DNA from: Alviniconcha marisindica
Taxonomy: Eukaryota > Mollusca > Gastropoda > Provannidae
Length of the DNA stretch: 64,000 nt
Reading direction: 5' to 3'
Assembly: GCA_018857735.1 (NCBI GenBank)
Contig: JABMCL010001886.1
Span: 93,974-157,973 of the forward strand
Shown one piece after another: positions 48,690 to 59,640 of the stretch; positions within the stretch are counted from its first letter, which is position 1; each line of letters opens with the position of its first letter. Below the pieces are notes generated by a model that had not been told where the DNA came from, did no database searches, and saw nothing but the letters and a program-made list of their open reading frames with translations. The translations under genes and the position numbers were made by a program.

Positions 48690-51600
48690 ATATACTTCTA
48701 GATGCATTTCTAGCATTAATTAAACTTTTCTGATTTGAAGCTGGTGTTCAAACTTTATAGCCAAGCAAATCTTGGAGTTCGTTTTCTTAAAAATACTTAT
48801 ACATATCTTAGCTGTTAAAATAATGTGGTTAATTTTCTTCCCGATATTTTCTTTTATATTTGATCTTTGCACTCCAAACATTATGTCTGTAAGATTCAAT
48901 TTTACATTAATACTACATTCTCGCAGAATAATTCCTTCAATAAAATTCCAAAAATGCCGCACAACTGGACATCCAACAAAAAAATGCTCAGTTACATCAA
49001 CAGTGTCGGTACAGTATGAACATTTGTTGTTTTCCTTTACTTTCATCTTAGACAAGAGTATGTTAGTTGGATAGATATTGTGCAAAATCTGCCACTGAAG
49101 CACTCGCAGTCTAATCTCCTGTGTACCTTTGTAACTCAGCAATCACATGTGTTTTTTCAATTTTAAAATTACATTTCTTTTGCCAGAATCCGATTGCACA
49201 TGGTTGTACATGGTTCAGCTGCTTTATTTTCAACTAATTTTTTCCCAAAGTTTCTAGCAGTGTAAACTTTCTTGTTGTGAAACAAAGGAATTTCTGTTAA
49301 AGCAATATTTAAAGCTTTAATATGAAAATTGTGAGGAAAAGTACAGACAGCCGTATGGACAACATTATACTGCAGTATTCCATTTGGTGCACATACAGTT
49401 TGATATGGAACAATACCTTCTGATGTCACCATATCAGCCACACTCATAATTCCTGCTCTAACCCATTCTTAACAAACAAAAAAACATGTTCTTGGTACGT
49501 TACATTTCTGTTGTTCCATAGTAGGGTACAACCAGAACTTGTACTGTTAACATGGTTATTGTCAATCCACGCTCTCAGTACAGCCTGCCAAAAATGAGAC
49601 TTTACCAATTTTAAACCTTTAAACCTACTGCCGTTCACATTTGAATAAAAGCATTCATTCTTGGAGCTGAGGCAGGCAAATAACATCTTCGGAGTCCAGT
49701 TCCACTTTTCACTGGGTTGAGATTGGCACAGTCTGACCGCCCACTGCAGTAAAAATGAGAACTGCATTTCCCTTACATTGATCATTCTTAATCCACCGTT
49801 TTCAGTATCACTGCAAACAAACAGTTCTCTTGACTTTTTCAAAAGCCTTTCGGTTGCGGTCCTTTTTCCGCCATAAGAATCAAAACAAAAGCCTATTAAC
49901 TTTTGTCAGGACATCATCTGGAATTATGAATGCTTGCATAATGTACACAAACTGCGAGATCAAAAAAATGTTTTAACAGTGCATACTTTCCCCATTATAC
50001 TAAGATTTCTTTTTTCCCACCTAAAAATAAGTCTTTTTATATTTGCTATTCTTTCTAACCAATTTCCTGTATATTGGATGCACACATATCATTGCAAAAG
50101 TAAACTCCAAGAATCTTCACTTTCTTTTTCCGTACAAAATTGTGAAATGTATCTGTGCAATGTTGTTGTTGTTGTTGTTGTTGTTGTTTTGGCCTAGCCA
50201 CATTGCTTTGGATTTCTGCTTGTTGTTATGTCATTAGCATACAAAGCAATCTTTAGCACTTGTTCCAAATCTGTGCCATTCACAACATCCAGGAGTTATA
50301 CCCTTAATACCTTTACAGTCTCTTATTTTTATTGCTAACAATTCAACTGAAAGGACAAAGGCTAGAGGAGAAAAAGGACATCCATGTCGAATTCCAGAAT
50401 CAACCGCCAAAAAGTCGGAGAGCTGTCCACAATAACTCACACAGCTTTTTGCATCTCTCATTAAAACAGAAACCCATCTAACAAAATCTCCACCAAACCC
50501 AAGTTTTTCAAATGCTTTTAACATAAAGTCTTTTGAAATACAATCAAAAGCATGAAAATAATCAACAGTAATTAAAAGGCCCAGTTTTTGTGAAACATTA
50601 AGTTGATCAATAACATCGTCACACAGTCGTAATAATGAAGATACACTCCAACCTTTAATGTATCCCACTTGATCAGTGTTTATTAAGTTGTGAATGACAT
50701 GGCTTAATCTTAGTGCTAGGCATTTAGCTAGGAGTTTATAATCACTGTTTGTGAGTGATATAGGTCTCCAGTTTTTAAGCTCATTTCTAGGAAAATTTTC
50801 CCCCTTGTGAATGAGCATAATTGCCGCTTTACGTTGAGATGTGGACAGAGTACTGTTGTCAAATGATGTGTTAAATGAAGCAGTTATGAGCTTTCTGATG
50901 TAATTCCAAAATACTTTGAGAAATTCTATGGTAGGTATTACAGCGCTGAGCCATTTTTCAATTGTTTTAGTGCCTCCACGACTTCAGCTTCTTTCAGAAT
51001 CCCATCACAACTTTGCATTTGTTCCTCTGAAAGGCAAGGATTATGAAGGAACACTCATGTTTGACATAAATCTACTTATTTTTTCTTCCATATTTTTCAC
51101 CGCTAATTTTCTTTTTATATAAATTAGCAAAGTAATTTCTTCAGCTTCTTTCAGAATCCCATCACAACTTTGCATTTGTTCCTCTGAAAGGCAAGGATTA
51201 TGAAGGAACACTCATGTTTGACATAAATCTACTTATTTTTTCTTCCATATTTTTCACCGCTAATTTTCTTTTTATATAAATTAGCAAAGTAATTTTTTTG
51301 AACGTGAAGTATGTCACTCTCATTTGTAACAATTTGCCCATTATCAGTTTTAATACTATCCATAATCTTGGCATTAGCTCTACTTTTTTCGAGACAGAAA
51401 AAAAATGGTGTTTTTCTCTCCCTTCTGTCACTGAGCTCTTGCACGTATTTGTGCTGCAGGGGCTTTGTGTTGCTCCATGAGCTCTAGCTTGTATTTAACC
51501 TTTTCACGTTTGCTTTGGGTGACAGTACAGTTAGGATTCGCACAGTGTCAAGATCGTTGAACTCATTGTGTAGCGTTTTTTTCTCTCCATGCTTTTCTGT

Positions 51601-52563
51601 TTGCTATATGAAATTGAAAATTCCTTACTATGCAGTTTTAACAATTCCCACAATGTTTGGTTATCCGTTTCATTGTCTTTGATGAATGATTCAATATGTT
51701 CATTCATCTGATTAACAAAAACAATGTCACCTAAAAGTGAATTATTAAATTTCCAATATCCATCTCCTTTTACAATTTCATTGAGTTTAAAGTGGATAAA
51801 ACAACCTCTGTGATCAGAAGTCGGGACAGAAATGATGTGGCAATTAATAGTTTTGTCAAATGTACTTGAGGTGGATAAAATATAATCTAGTCTTCTAGCT
51901 GCAAATGGGGTTCTTTTGGACCATGTAAAATCCTTGCTGTCTCCGTTGAACTGTCTCCAGGTGTCGTATAGGTCAAAGTCACTCCGTATCTCATTAAATT
52001 TCTTAACACTGTTCACTGCACATTTTCCACCACTTATTACATCAAGTTCATTGTCTAGCACACAGTTAAAATCACCGCAAATTAAGACATCTTCAACTTG
52101 TATGTTTCTAATTACATCAGCAAGTTCTTCAAAAATCACATTTTTCAGCTGTAGCAGAGGGAGCATAAACATTAACAATCGTCACATTTTTACTGCCAAT
52201 AACACAATTTACAGCCAGGATTCTTTTTGTTTTATATACAACGTTTAATGAGTCACACAAAAACCCTTTTCTGAACATGAATATCAACTGACCAGCACTG
52301 TGCGTTGTACATTCTCGAAACAACATTTCACCGCCCCAATCTTTTTTCCAAATGTCACTAACCTGCTTCGTAACATACGACTCTTGCACACAAACTATAT
52401 AAAATTTTCTCTGTTTTAAAAAATAGAACAAACTTTTTCGTTTACTCTGTGATCTAAGACCTCGTGCATTGATCGAAAATAGACGTAGTCTAGACACAGC
52501 CATAAGAAAAGTCCGTGAGCAGAATGTATTGGTCACAGCCGCATGTATTACCAACACCGTCAA
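48690..52563 (-). mobile_element. LINE ORF2 (L1/Tx1-like): endonuclease, reverse transcriptase, zinc motif; frameshifted
   Basis: Minus strand, in order: APE-type endonuclease with LRLFSINARGL, CVQES, VNVYAPS, LICGDFNCVLD, FTWSKRTPF, RRLDYIL and SDHRG; reverse transcriptase with NWRPISLTNSDYKLLAKCL, GYIKG, ITVDYFHAFD, SGIRHGCPFSPLAFVLS; then a frameshift before YANDI, where the canonical YADD has Asn for the first Asp; a C-terminal region with GGLRMINV...LLQWAVRL; and a CxxC...H...C zinc-like motif (CSYCTDTVDVTEHFFVGC). Several frameshifts and a 155-bp duplication make it inactive. The 3' end abuts a GT array. Confidence 0.92.
50984..51297. repeat. 155-bp tandem duplication inside the LINE
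   Basis: The block from CTTCTTTCAGAATCCCATCA to ATATAAATTAGCAAAGTAAT occurs twice head to tail. The same duplication is present in the right arm (about 61910-62220). Confidence 0.93.
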
Positions 52564-52623
52564 AACCGTTACGAGTTAGCACTGTCCTCGCTGACGTGCT
52601 AGCAGGTGTTCGGCCAGTGTCAG

Positions 52624-53326
52624 TCAGCCTGACATGTTTTCCTGCCACACTGTCCGAGATCGGGGTCGCTTTGGTGTTGCAGACCGTGGGCGAGTGTCAA
52701 AGTAAAGTTTTGTCTGCTTACCGTTATGTTGTTTGGAGTTAATAAGCCTGCGGCCTCTCTCAACGAGCGCTTGTTTCCTCTCCTGATCGTCCGTGTCCCT
52801 GATGTCTTTCTTGCTGCTTTCAAGCGAGGCACATGACGTCGGACGCGCTTTATCTGTCGCTGGTGTGTTGGTTGCTTCGGTGCTGACCTCCGATCGCGAG
52901 AGCTCCCACTCGTCGTCGTCCTCGCGGCCGTCCGCTGCTGTGCCATCGGGGTCCACAAAGAGGCCTGTGTCACCGTAGTGTGGCTCTCCGGCCCACACAG
53001 ACTCTGGAAGCACTGGCTCCTCGTCCATCGCTCCGCACGCGGGGTCGCCCCTCTCAGTGTGTCCGCTCTTGGCAGTGACACTCTCGACATGTCACGTCGT
53101 TTGGGCAGTCACCGACTGACCCAGTGCCCTGTTTCCAGGCACCTGAAACACACTAGCTCTCTCAGGAGACGCTTGGGTTGTTCCTTATGGTAAAGCGGAC
53201 TGGCTGTGAAGCCACCAACTGACTTTCCGGCAATGTCTTCTCCAGTGGTGTCGTGGGCACATTGATGAACTCAAAACGCCTACCCAGTGTGATGAATCTT
53301 GTAAGCTTCCTGTCTCTGTTGCGCAT
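52624..53326 (-). mobile_element. LINE ORF1 with CCHC zinc knuckle, frameshifted
   Basis: Starts near an ATG at 53326 (MRNRDRKLTRFITLGRRFEF), changes frame near 53160, then CFRCLETGHWVSRC, an exact C-x2-C-x4-H-x4-C zinc knuckle, a second Cys/His cluster (CRECHCQERTH) and a charged C-terminal part (MDEEPVLPESVWAGEPHYGD...) ending at 52624. This is the gag-like nucleic-acid-binding protein that precedes ORF2 in such LINEs. Two frame changes seen. Confidence 0.85.
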
Positions 53327-53587
53327 TTTTTCCGCCAAAATCAGAGACGAGCGGCGTAGGACACAACCAATCTTACGAGGGCGGACTCAATGTCCTTGCT
53401 ATCACGGCACAGGAGATCGGTATATCGGCAATCCAGAGTTTGGTGGATACATGGGCTCTCCGCACCGTCTTGACCCCTCTCTGAGGATGAAAGGGGTTTT
53501 GTCATACAACCGCGACAGGGAGTGGCCTCAGTCTCAGACTAATGCCCTCGATAAAAAAATAAAACTGAAACGACATAAAAAACATGG

Positions 53588-54385
53588 ATGACGGAGAAAA
53601 TCAGCTCAAAGTGGCTGAACGACGACAAAACAGAAGCTCTTCTCTTTCCCCTTTCGTCTTCCTTGAAATCTTCTACTGTTTCCCTCCCTGACTCGACTCT
53701 TGGCTCTCACAACATCCCCTTCTCTGATTCTGCCAGGAACCTTGGATTCATTCTTGACTTAAAACTGTCCACGAAAAAGCACGTCATAAACATCCGCCAA
53801 ACTACTTATTTCGAGCTGAAACTGACGCATTAGTTCAATCTGCAGGTTTCTCACAGTGAAGACGCAATCAAGACTCTTGTTATCTCAGTCCTATATCCTC
53901 TCACGGCTTGACTACTGCAACTGTCTCCTCATGGGTACACCTAATTCTGTTATCCAACCTCTCCAGAAAATTCAGAACTTTGCTGCAAGACTTGTTCTCT
54001 TGGCACCCCGTCACCACCACTCAACACCTCCAGTCCTGGAAAAACTGCACTGGCTTCCCATTTCAGAACGTATTAAGTATAAAGTCGCTTGTATGTGTTT
54101 CTGTGCTATAAATGGTTCTTGTCCTGCTTTCCTCTTTGAACTGCTGCATGTCTACACTCCGTCTCGTACACTACGCTCTTCTTCTGACACCCGCATGCTG
54201 GAAATCCAACAATACAAACGCAAGACTCGTGGCTTTCGCACCTTCTCTTGCTTTGGATCCCACATTTGGAATTCACTCCCACACTGAAGACCTTAGACGC
54301 TGCCAGTCAACCCTGTCCGCATCTTTTAAAGCCAAACCGGCGGCTGAAAACCTTCCTCTTCTCACAGTATTTCCATCCTAACTAA
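53588..54385 (+). mobile_element. CR1/L2-like LINE 3' fragment
   Basis: Plus strand: SKWLNDDKTEALLFPLSSS, ARNLGFILDLKLSTKKHV, then after a frame change LSRLDYCNCLLMGTPNSVIQ, VLEKLHWLPISERIKYKVAC and FRTFSCFGSHIWNSLPH. This is the C-terminal domain that follows the reverse transcriptase in CR1/L2 LINEs. It abuts the 5' end of the neighbouring LINE head to head, and ends before a GT microsatellite at 54427-54452. Confidence 0.88.
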
Positions 54386-54426
54386 TATCAGTACCCAGTT
54401 TCTGCTACAGTCAGTGTGTGTGCCGA

Positions 54427-54452
54427 GTGTGTGTGTGTGTGTGTGTGTGTGT
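54427..54452. repeat. (GT)n microsatellite
   Basis: Thirteen GT dinucleotides after the LINE 3' fragment. Confidence 0.9.
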
Positions 54453-54653
54453 TTGTAGCACGTTTTTTGTTTGTTTTTGTTTTTATAGTAGTCGTAGTCA
54501 GTGTCGATAGTAAATTGCCGCGGTCAGGATTACGCCGCCGCGCCGGCCGTGTGTATAGCCATATCATATTTAGGTTAATATGTATCATGTGAGCGCTCAG
54601 GGTGTTGATGAGCGCATGAGCAAATGTACATTATTACTATTATTATTATTATT

Positions 54654-54858
54654 TGTCACGATAAGCTGGAATATCGTAGTTGATGGTTATAGTAGCAGAC
54701 GACGCCCCTGCGGCGGAAGCTTGTATTCGTAAACCCTGTAGCGCTGGGCATGCGCAAGAAAGAATAAAAGTTTGGTTCCCGCGAGCACAACCCCGCGTGG
54801 TTTCTTTCTGTTGCACTGTAAGTTGTAGAGTTAATCATTAGTCGTAGAGGTAACGACA
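54654..54858 (+). mobile_element. LTR of a Ty3/gypsy-like retrotransposon
   Basis: About 205 bases beginning TGTCACG and ending AACGACA (TGTC...GACA inverted ends) with an internal AATAAA. Directly after it, TGGTGGCAGCGGCACA occupies the primer-binding-site position. Only this one LTR of the element is present in the arm. Confidence 0.7.
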
Positions 54859-54918
54859 CATGGTGGCAGCGGCACACAATTGATGTGAACCCAGGCACGA
54901 TTGATGTGAACCCAGACG

Positions 54919-55405
54919 ATGGCGTTCAACCCCCCGGTACAGTTCGACTTCACTGAGGCGACCGCGGCGTGGCCGGCCAACGCTTTTCAGTCGGCGCTAT
55001 ACATGGCCTCAAAACTGGACAGGGAAGACAAGGCCGAGCAGATCAGCAGCCTGATTTATGCCATGGGGCCGGAAGCCGAAGAGATATATATACACGACCT
55101 TTACTGGCATGGACGACAACACCACGCTGCAACAGGTACTTGCCAAGTTCGATGAACTTTGTACCGCCCAGGGTGAACGCCTGCATGAGCGGGCGCTGTT
55201 CTATTCTTGCTCACAGCTGCCTGATGAAAACGTAGAGACATACGTCAGGAAGTTGTATGAGCTTTCCGAACACGCAAACTTTCCAAACAGGGAAGAAAGC
55301 ATTCGAGACAGACTGGTTCTTGGGGTGCGCGACCGTGAACTGTCGGAGAAGCTGCAACTCACGGTGGGGCTGACAGCAGGTCACCTTAGTGTTGATTTAG
55401 ATTGA
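54919..55405 (+). mobile_element. Truncated gag of a Ty3/gypsy-like retrotransposon
   Basis: First frame from the ATG at 54919 has FDFTEATAAWPANAFQSALY and LIYAMGPEAEEIY; a one-step frame change near 55085 continues with VLAKFDELCTAQGERLHERA, ETYVRKLYELSEHANFPN and IRDRLVLGVRDRELSEKLQL. These are the capsid motifs of gypsy gag proteins common in invertebrates. The nucleocapsid, protease and pol are missing: the frame runs out at 55405 into unrelated sequence. Confidence 0.88.
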
Positions 55406-56165
55406 ACATTTTGAAGTTAATACAGAAATGGCAAGGCAGCAGTAGCAGTTTTAGCGAGATTTACAGGTAAGTTTTTGTCAGATTTATGTCTGTGCAAAAG
55501 CGTATGTTTTATACGCGCCGGACGGGGCGAACCGTGCGGCCGCGTGTGTTTGTGTCAAGCGAGCTAGGGTCAGTGTGACGCGACATGCGTGTGCCTGTGT
55601 GCTTGTCTGCGTGTTTTTGTGGGTTAAATCCCAGGACAGTACCACAACTGACTGAGCCTGATTAAGTTCAGAGCACCCCGGCCTAGGCTACCGTGGTTTG
55701 GTGTTAGGGTTAAACGTGTTTTATTTCTTTCGTTCTTTGCGATACTTCCAATGGAGCACGTGCTGGCAGAGCAAACTCGACCAACGGAAGTCGCTGACAT
55801 AATTACGTCACAAAAAATTGCGGGCAGTGCTGGCCCATCTTGGACACCTGTTTCTGTGCCTGCATGTTTTTTGTTGTGATAGTTTTTAGGTGTATCCGTT
55901 GATGCAACGTGACACAACCGGTCAAATAAGCTGCACTGTCACTTAATATAATGGCGGCGACTCCACAACACATTGTCCTTAATGTATTTTGTGCGTGAAA
56001 AACAGAGACACGCGTAAAGTAAGTTCACTACTATCGCAGAATTAATTGCAACTTTCAAAAAGTTCAGATCTTTGCAACTTTTCAAAAACACACACGCCAG
56101 GATGACAAAAAATATGTGTTTAATCAAGCATAGAACATGTGCTACCCAGCTGGCAACTGACATGC

Positions 56166-56183
56166 ATGGGGATGGGGGGGGGT

Positions 56184-56236
<53 letters not shown>

Positions 56237-56240
56237 GGCG
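56166..56240. repeat. Poly-G tract
   Basis: About 60-70 G with two T. Its counterpart in the other arm is much shorter (57031-57050), the main length difference between the arms. Confidence 0.93.
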
Positions 56241-57815
56241 GGGGCGGCTAAATTTTCTATTCTCCCGGATATCATCACAAGAGTCAATAATACAAAATCG
56301 GAGCTGCAGTTGTTTGTTTTATCATCTTAGGGCTTTATTTGCACTTCTTGCTGTTTTTTCACTCAACAGGCTGTGTGTCGTAAGCAGGGAATCTGATTGT
56401 TCAGACAAGACTAGTTAAACAGACCAAGATAACAGGAAAATAAAGTAATTACCCATCAAGAGTTTTAACAAATATTTATAAATTATAGAAACTTTGCTCC
56501 ATGAATTATGTTCAGTTCTTTGAGTGGATTCTTTTGCCAACCGAACTGGCAGGGTCACAAACAGAATGTGTATACAGTACAATAAAAGAAATCCAGTTCT
56601 TTAAGTCTTTTTTACATTATTTGTAGCCATCAATCAAGGCTTTGGCAATTTCCAAACTAATGAAAAAAGACTTAAAAACTGGATTTCTATTTATTGTACT
56701 GTATACACATTTTTGTTTGTAAGCTGTTCTGGTGCATGACGTCCCCAAACGAAGTGAACTATTCCTGGAGCAAGTTTCTATAATTTTATAAATTTTGTAA
56801 CACCTCTTGACGGGTATTCCTTTTTTCCTGTTATTCCCTTGGTTCCCCCTTGTTTAACCAGTTGTCTGCACAATCAGATCCCCCAAGCCAAAACAGCTTT
56901 GAGTGAAAAAACAAGCAAGAAGTGACAGAAACACCTAAGTGATTTAACCAAAACACTGGCAGCTCCGGATTTTTATTATCTACTCTTGTATGATTCTCCC
57001 CGTGAGAATAGAAAATTTTAGCCCCACCCGCCCCCCCCCCCCCCCCCCCCGCCATCCCCATAAATGCTCAGTTGCCAGCTGGGTGCACATTTCTATGCTT
57101 GATTAAACCAACATATTTGTTGTCATCCTGGCGTTTGTTTTTTCTAAAAGTTGCAAAGATCTCAAACTTTTTGAAAGTTGCAATTAATTTCTGCGATAGT
57201 GTGAACTTACTACGCGTTTCCTCTCGTTTTTCACGCACAAATACAATAAGACAATGTGTTGTGGAGTCGCCGCCATTATATTAAGTGACAGTGCAGCTTA
57301 TTTGACCGGTTGTGTCACGTTGCATCAACGGATACACCTAAAAACTATCACAACAAAAAACATGCAGGCACAGAAACAGGTGTCCAAGATGGGCCAGCAC
57401 TGCCCGCAATTTTTTGTGACGTAATTATGTCAGCGACTTCCGTTGGTCGAGTTTGCTCTGCCAGCACGTGCTCCATTGGAAGTATCGCAAAGAACGAAAG
57501 AAATAAAACACGTTTACCCTTGCACCAAACCGCAGTAGCCTAGGCCGGGTGCTCTGAACTTATTCAGGCTCAGTTGTGGTACTGTCCTGGGATTTAACCC
57601 ACAAAAACACGCAGACAAGCACACAGGCACACGCATGTCGCGTCACACTGACCCTAGCTCGCTTGACACAAACACACGCGGCCGCACGGTTCGCCCCGTC
57701 CGGCGCGTATAAAACATACGCTTTTGCACAGACATAAATCTGACAAAAACTTACCTGTAAATCTCGCTAAAACTGCTACTGCTGCCTTGCCATTTCTGTA
57801 TTAACTTCAAAATGT

Positions 57816-58302
57816 TCAATCTAAATCAACACTAAGGTGACCTGCTGTCAGCCCCACCGTGAGTTGCAGCTTCTCCGACAGTTCACGGTCGCGCACCCCA
57901 AGAACCAGTCTGTCTCGAATGCTTTCTTCCCTGTTTGGAAAGTTTGCGTGTTCGGAAAGCTCATACAACTTCCTGACGTATGTCTCTACGTTTTCATCAG
58001 GCAGCTGTGAGCAAGAATAGAACAGCGCCCGCTCATGCAGGCGTTCACCCTGGGCGGTACAAAGTTCATCGAACTTGGCAAGTACCTGTTGCAGCGTGGT
58101 GTTGTCGTCCATGCCAGTAAAGGTCGTGTATATATATCTCTTCGGCTTCCGGCCCCATGGCATAAATCAGGCTGCTGATCTGCTCGGCCTTGTCTTCCCT
58201 GTCCAGTTTTGAGGCCATGTATAGCGCCGACTGAAAAGCGTTGGCCGGCCACGCCGCGGTCGCCTCAGTGAAGTCGAACTGTACCGGGGGGTTGAACGCC
58301 AT
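57816..58302 (-). mobile_element. Truncated gag, right-arm copy
   Basis: Inverse of 54919-55405 with the same frame change, same truncation point and identical translations in both pieces. Confidence 0.88.
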
Positions 58303-58362
58303 CGTCTGGGTTCACATCAATCGTGCCTGGGTTCACATCAATTGTGTGCCGCTGCCACCATG

Positions 58363-58565
58363 TGTCGTTACCTCTACGACTAATGATTAACTCTACAACT
58401 TACAGTGCAACAGAAAGAAACCACGCGGGGTTGTGCTCGCGGGAACCAAACTTTTATTCTTTCTTGCGCATGCCCAGCGCTACAGGGTTTACGAATACAA
58501 GCTTCCGCCGCAGGGGCGTCGTCTGCTACTATAAAATCGTACACGTATATAAATGCTTTGTCAAA
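58363..58565 (-). mobile_element. LTR, right-arm copy
   Basis: Inverse of 54654-54858. The outer about 35 bases differ strongly from the left arm (a TATATAAATGC stretch replaces the left-arm text), a patch of noise in one arm. Confidence 0.65.
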
Positions 58566-58829
58566 TAATAATAATCATAGTATAATGTACCATTTGCTCA
58601 TGCGCTCATCACACCCTGATCGCTCACATGATACATATTAACTAAATATTGATATGGCTATACACACGGCCGGCGCGGCGGCGTAATCCTGACCGCGGCA
58701 GGGGGCGGCAATTTACTATCGACCACTGACTACGAACACTATAAAAACAAAAAACAACAAAAAACGTGCTACAAACCACACCACACACACACACGACACA
58801 CTCGGCACACACACTGACTGTAGCAACTG

Positions 58830-59640
58830 GGTACTGATTTAGTTAGGATGGAAATAACTGTTGAGAAGAGGAAGGTTGTTTTCACGCCGGTTTGCTTTAA
58901 AAGATGCGGACAGGGTTGACTGGCAGGTCTAAGGTCATGTGGGAGTGAATTCCAAATGTGTGGTCCAAAGCAAGAGAAGTGAAAGCCATGAGTCTTGCGC
59001 TTGTATTGTTGGATTTCCAGCATGCGGGTGTCAGAAGAAGCAGCGTAGTGGTACGAGACGGAGTGTAAGACATGCAGCAGTTCAAAGGGTAGAGCAGGAC
59101 AAGACCATTATATAGCACAGAACACATACAAGCGACTTTATACTTAATACGTTCTGAAATGGGAAGCCAGTGTCAGTTTTTTCCAGGACTGGAGGGTGTT
59201 TGAGTGGTGGTGAGGGGTGCCAAGAGAACAAGTCTTGCAGCAACGTTCTGAATTTTCTGGAGAGGTTGGATACAAATTAGGTGTAGCCCATGAGGAGAAC
59301 AGTGCAGATAGTCAAGCGTGAGAGGATATAGTACTGAGATAACAAGAGTCTGGTTGCGTCTTCACTGTAGAAACCTGCAGATTGAACTAATGCGTCAGTT
59401 TCAGCTCGAAATAAGTTTTGGCGGATGTTTATGACGTGCTTTTTCGTGGACAGTTTTAAGTCAAGAATATCCAAGGTTCCTGCAGAATCAGAGAAGGGGC
59501 TGTTGTGAGAGCCAAGAGTCGAGTCAGGGAGGGAAACAGTAGAAGATTTCAAGGAAGACGAAAGGGGAAAGAGAAGAGCTTCTGTTTTGTCGTCGTTCAG
59601 CCACTTTGAGCTGATTTTCTCCGTCATCCATGTTTTTTAT
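58830..59640 (-). mobile_element. CR1/L2-like LINE 3' fragment, right-arm copy
   Basis: Inverse of 53588-54385, broken at different places (for example near 59300 and 59050), while the left arm is broken near 53780. The arms therefore carry different indels in the same element. Confidence 0.85.
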
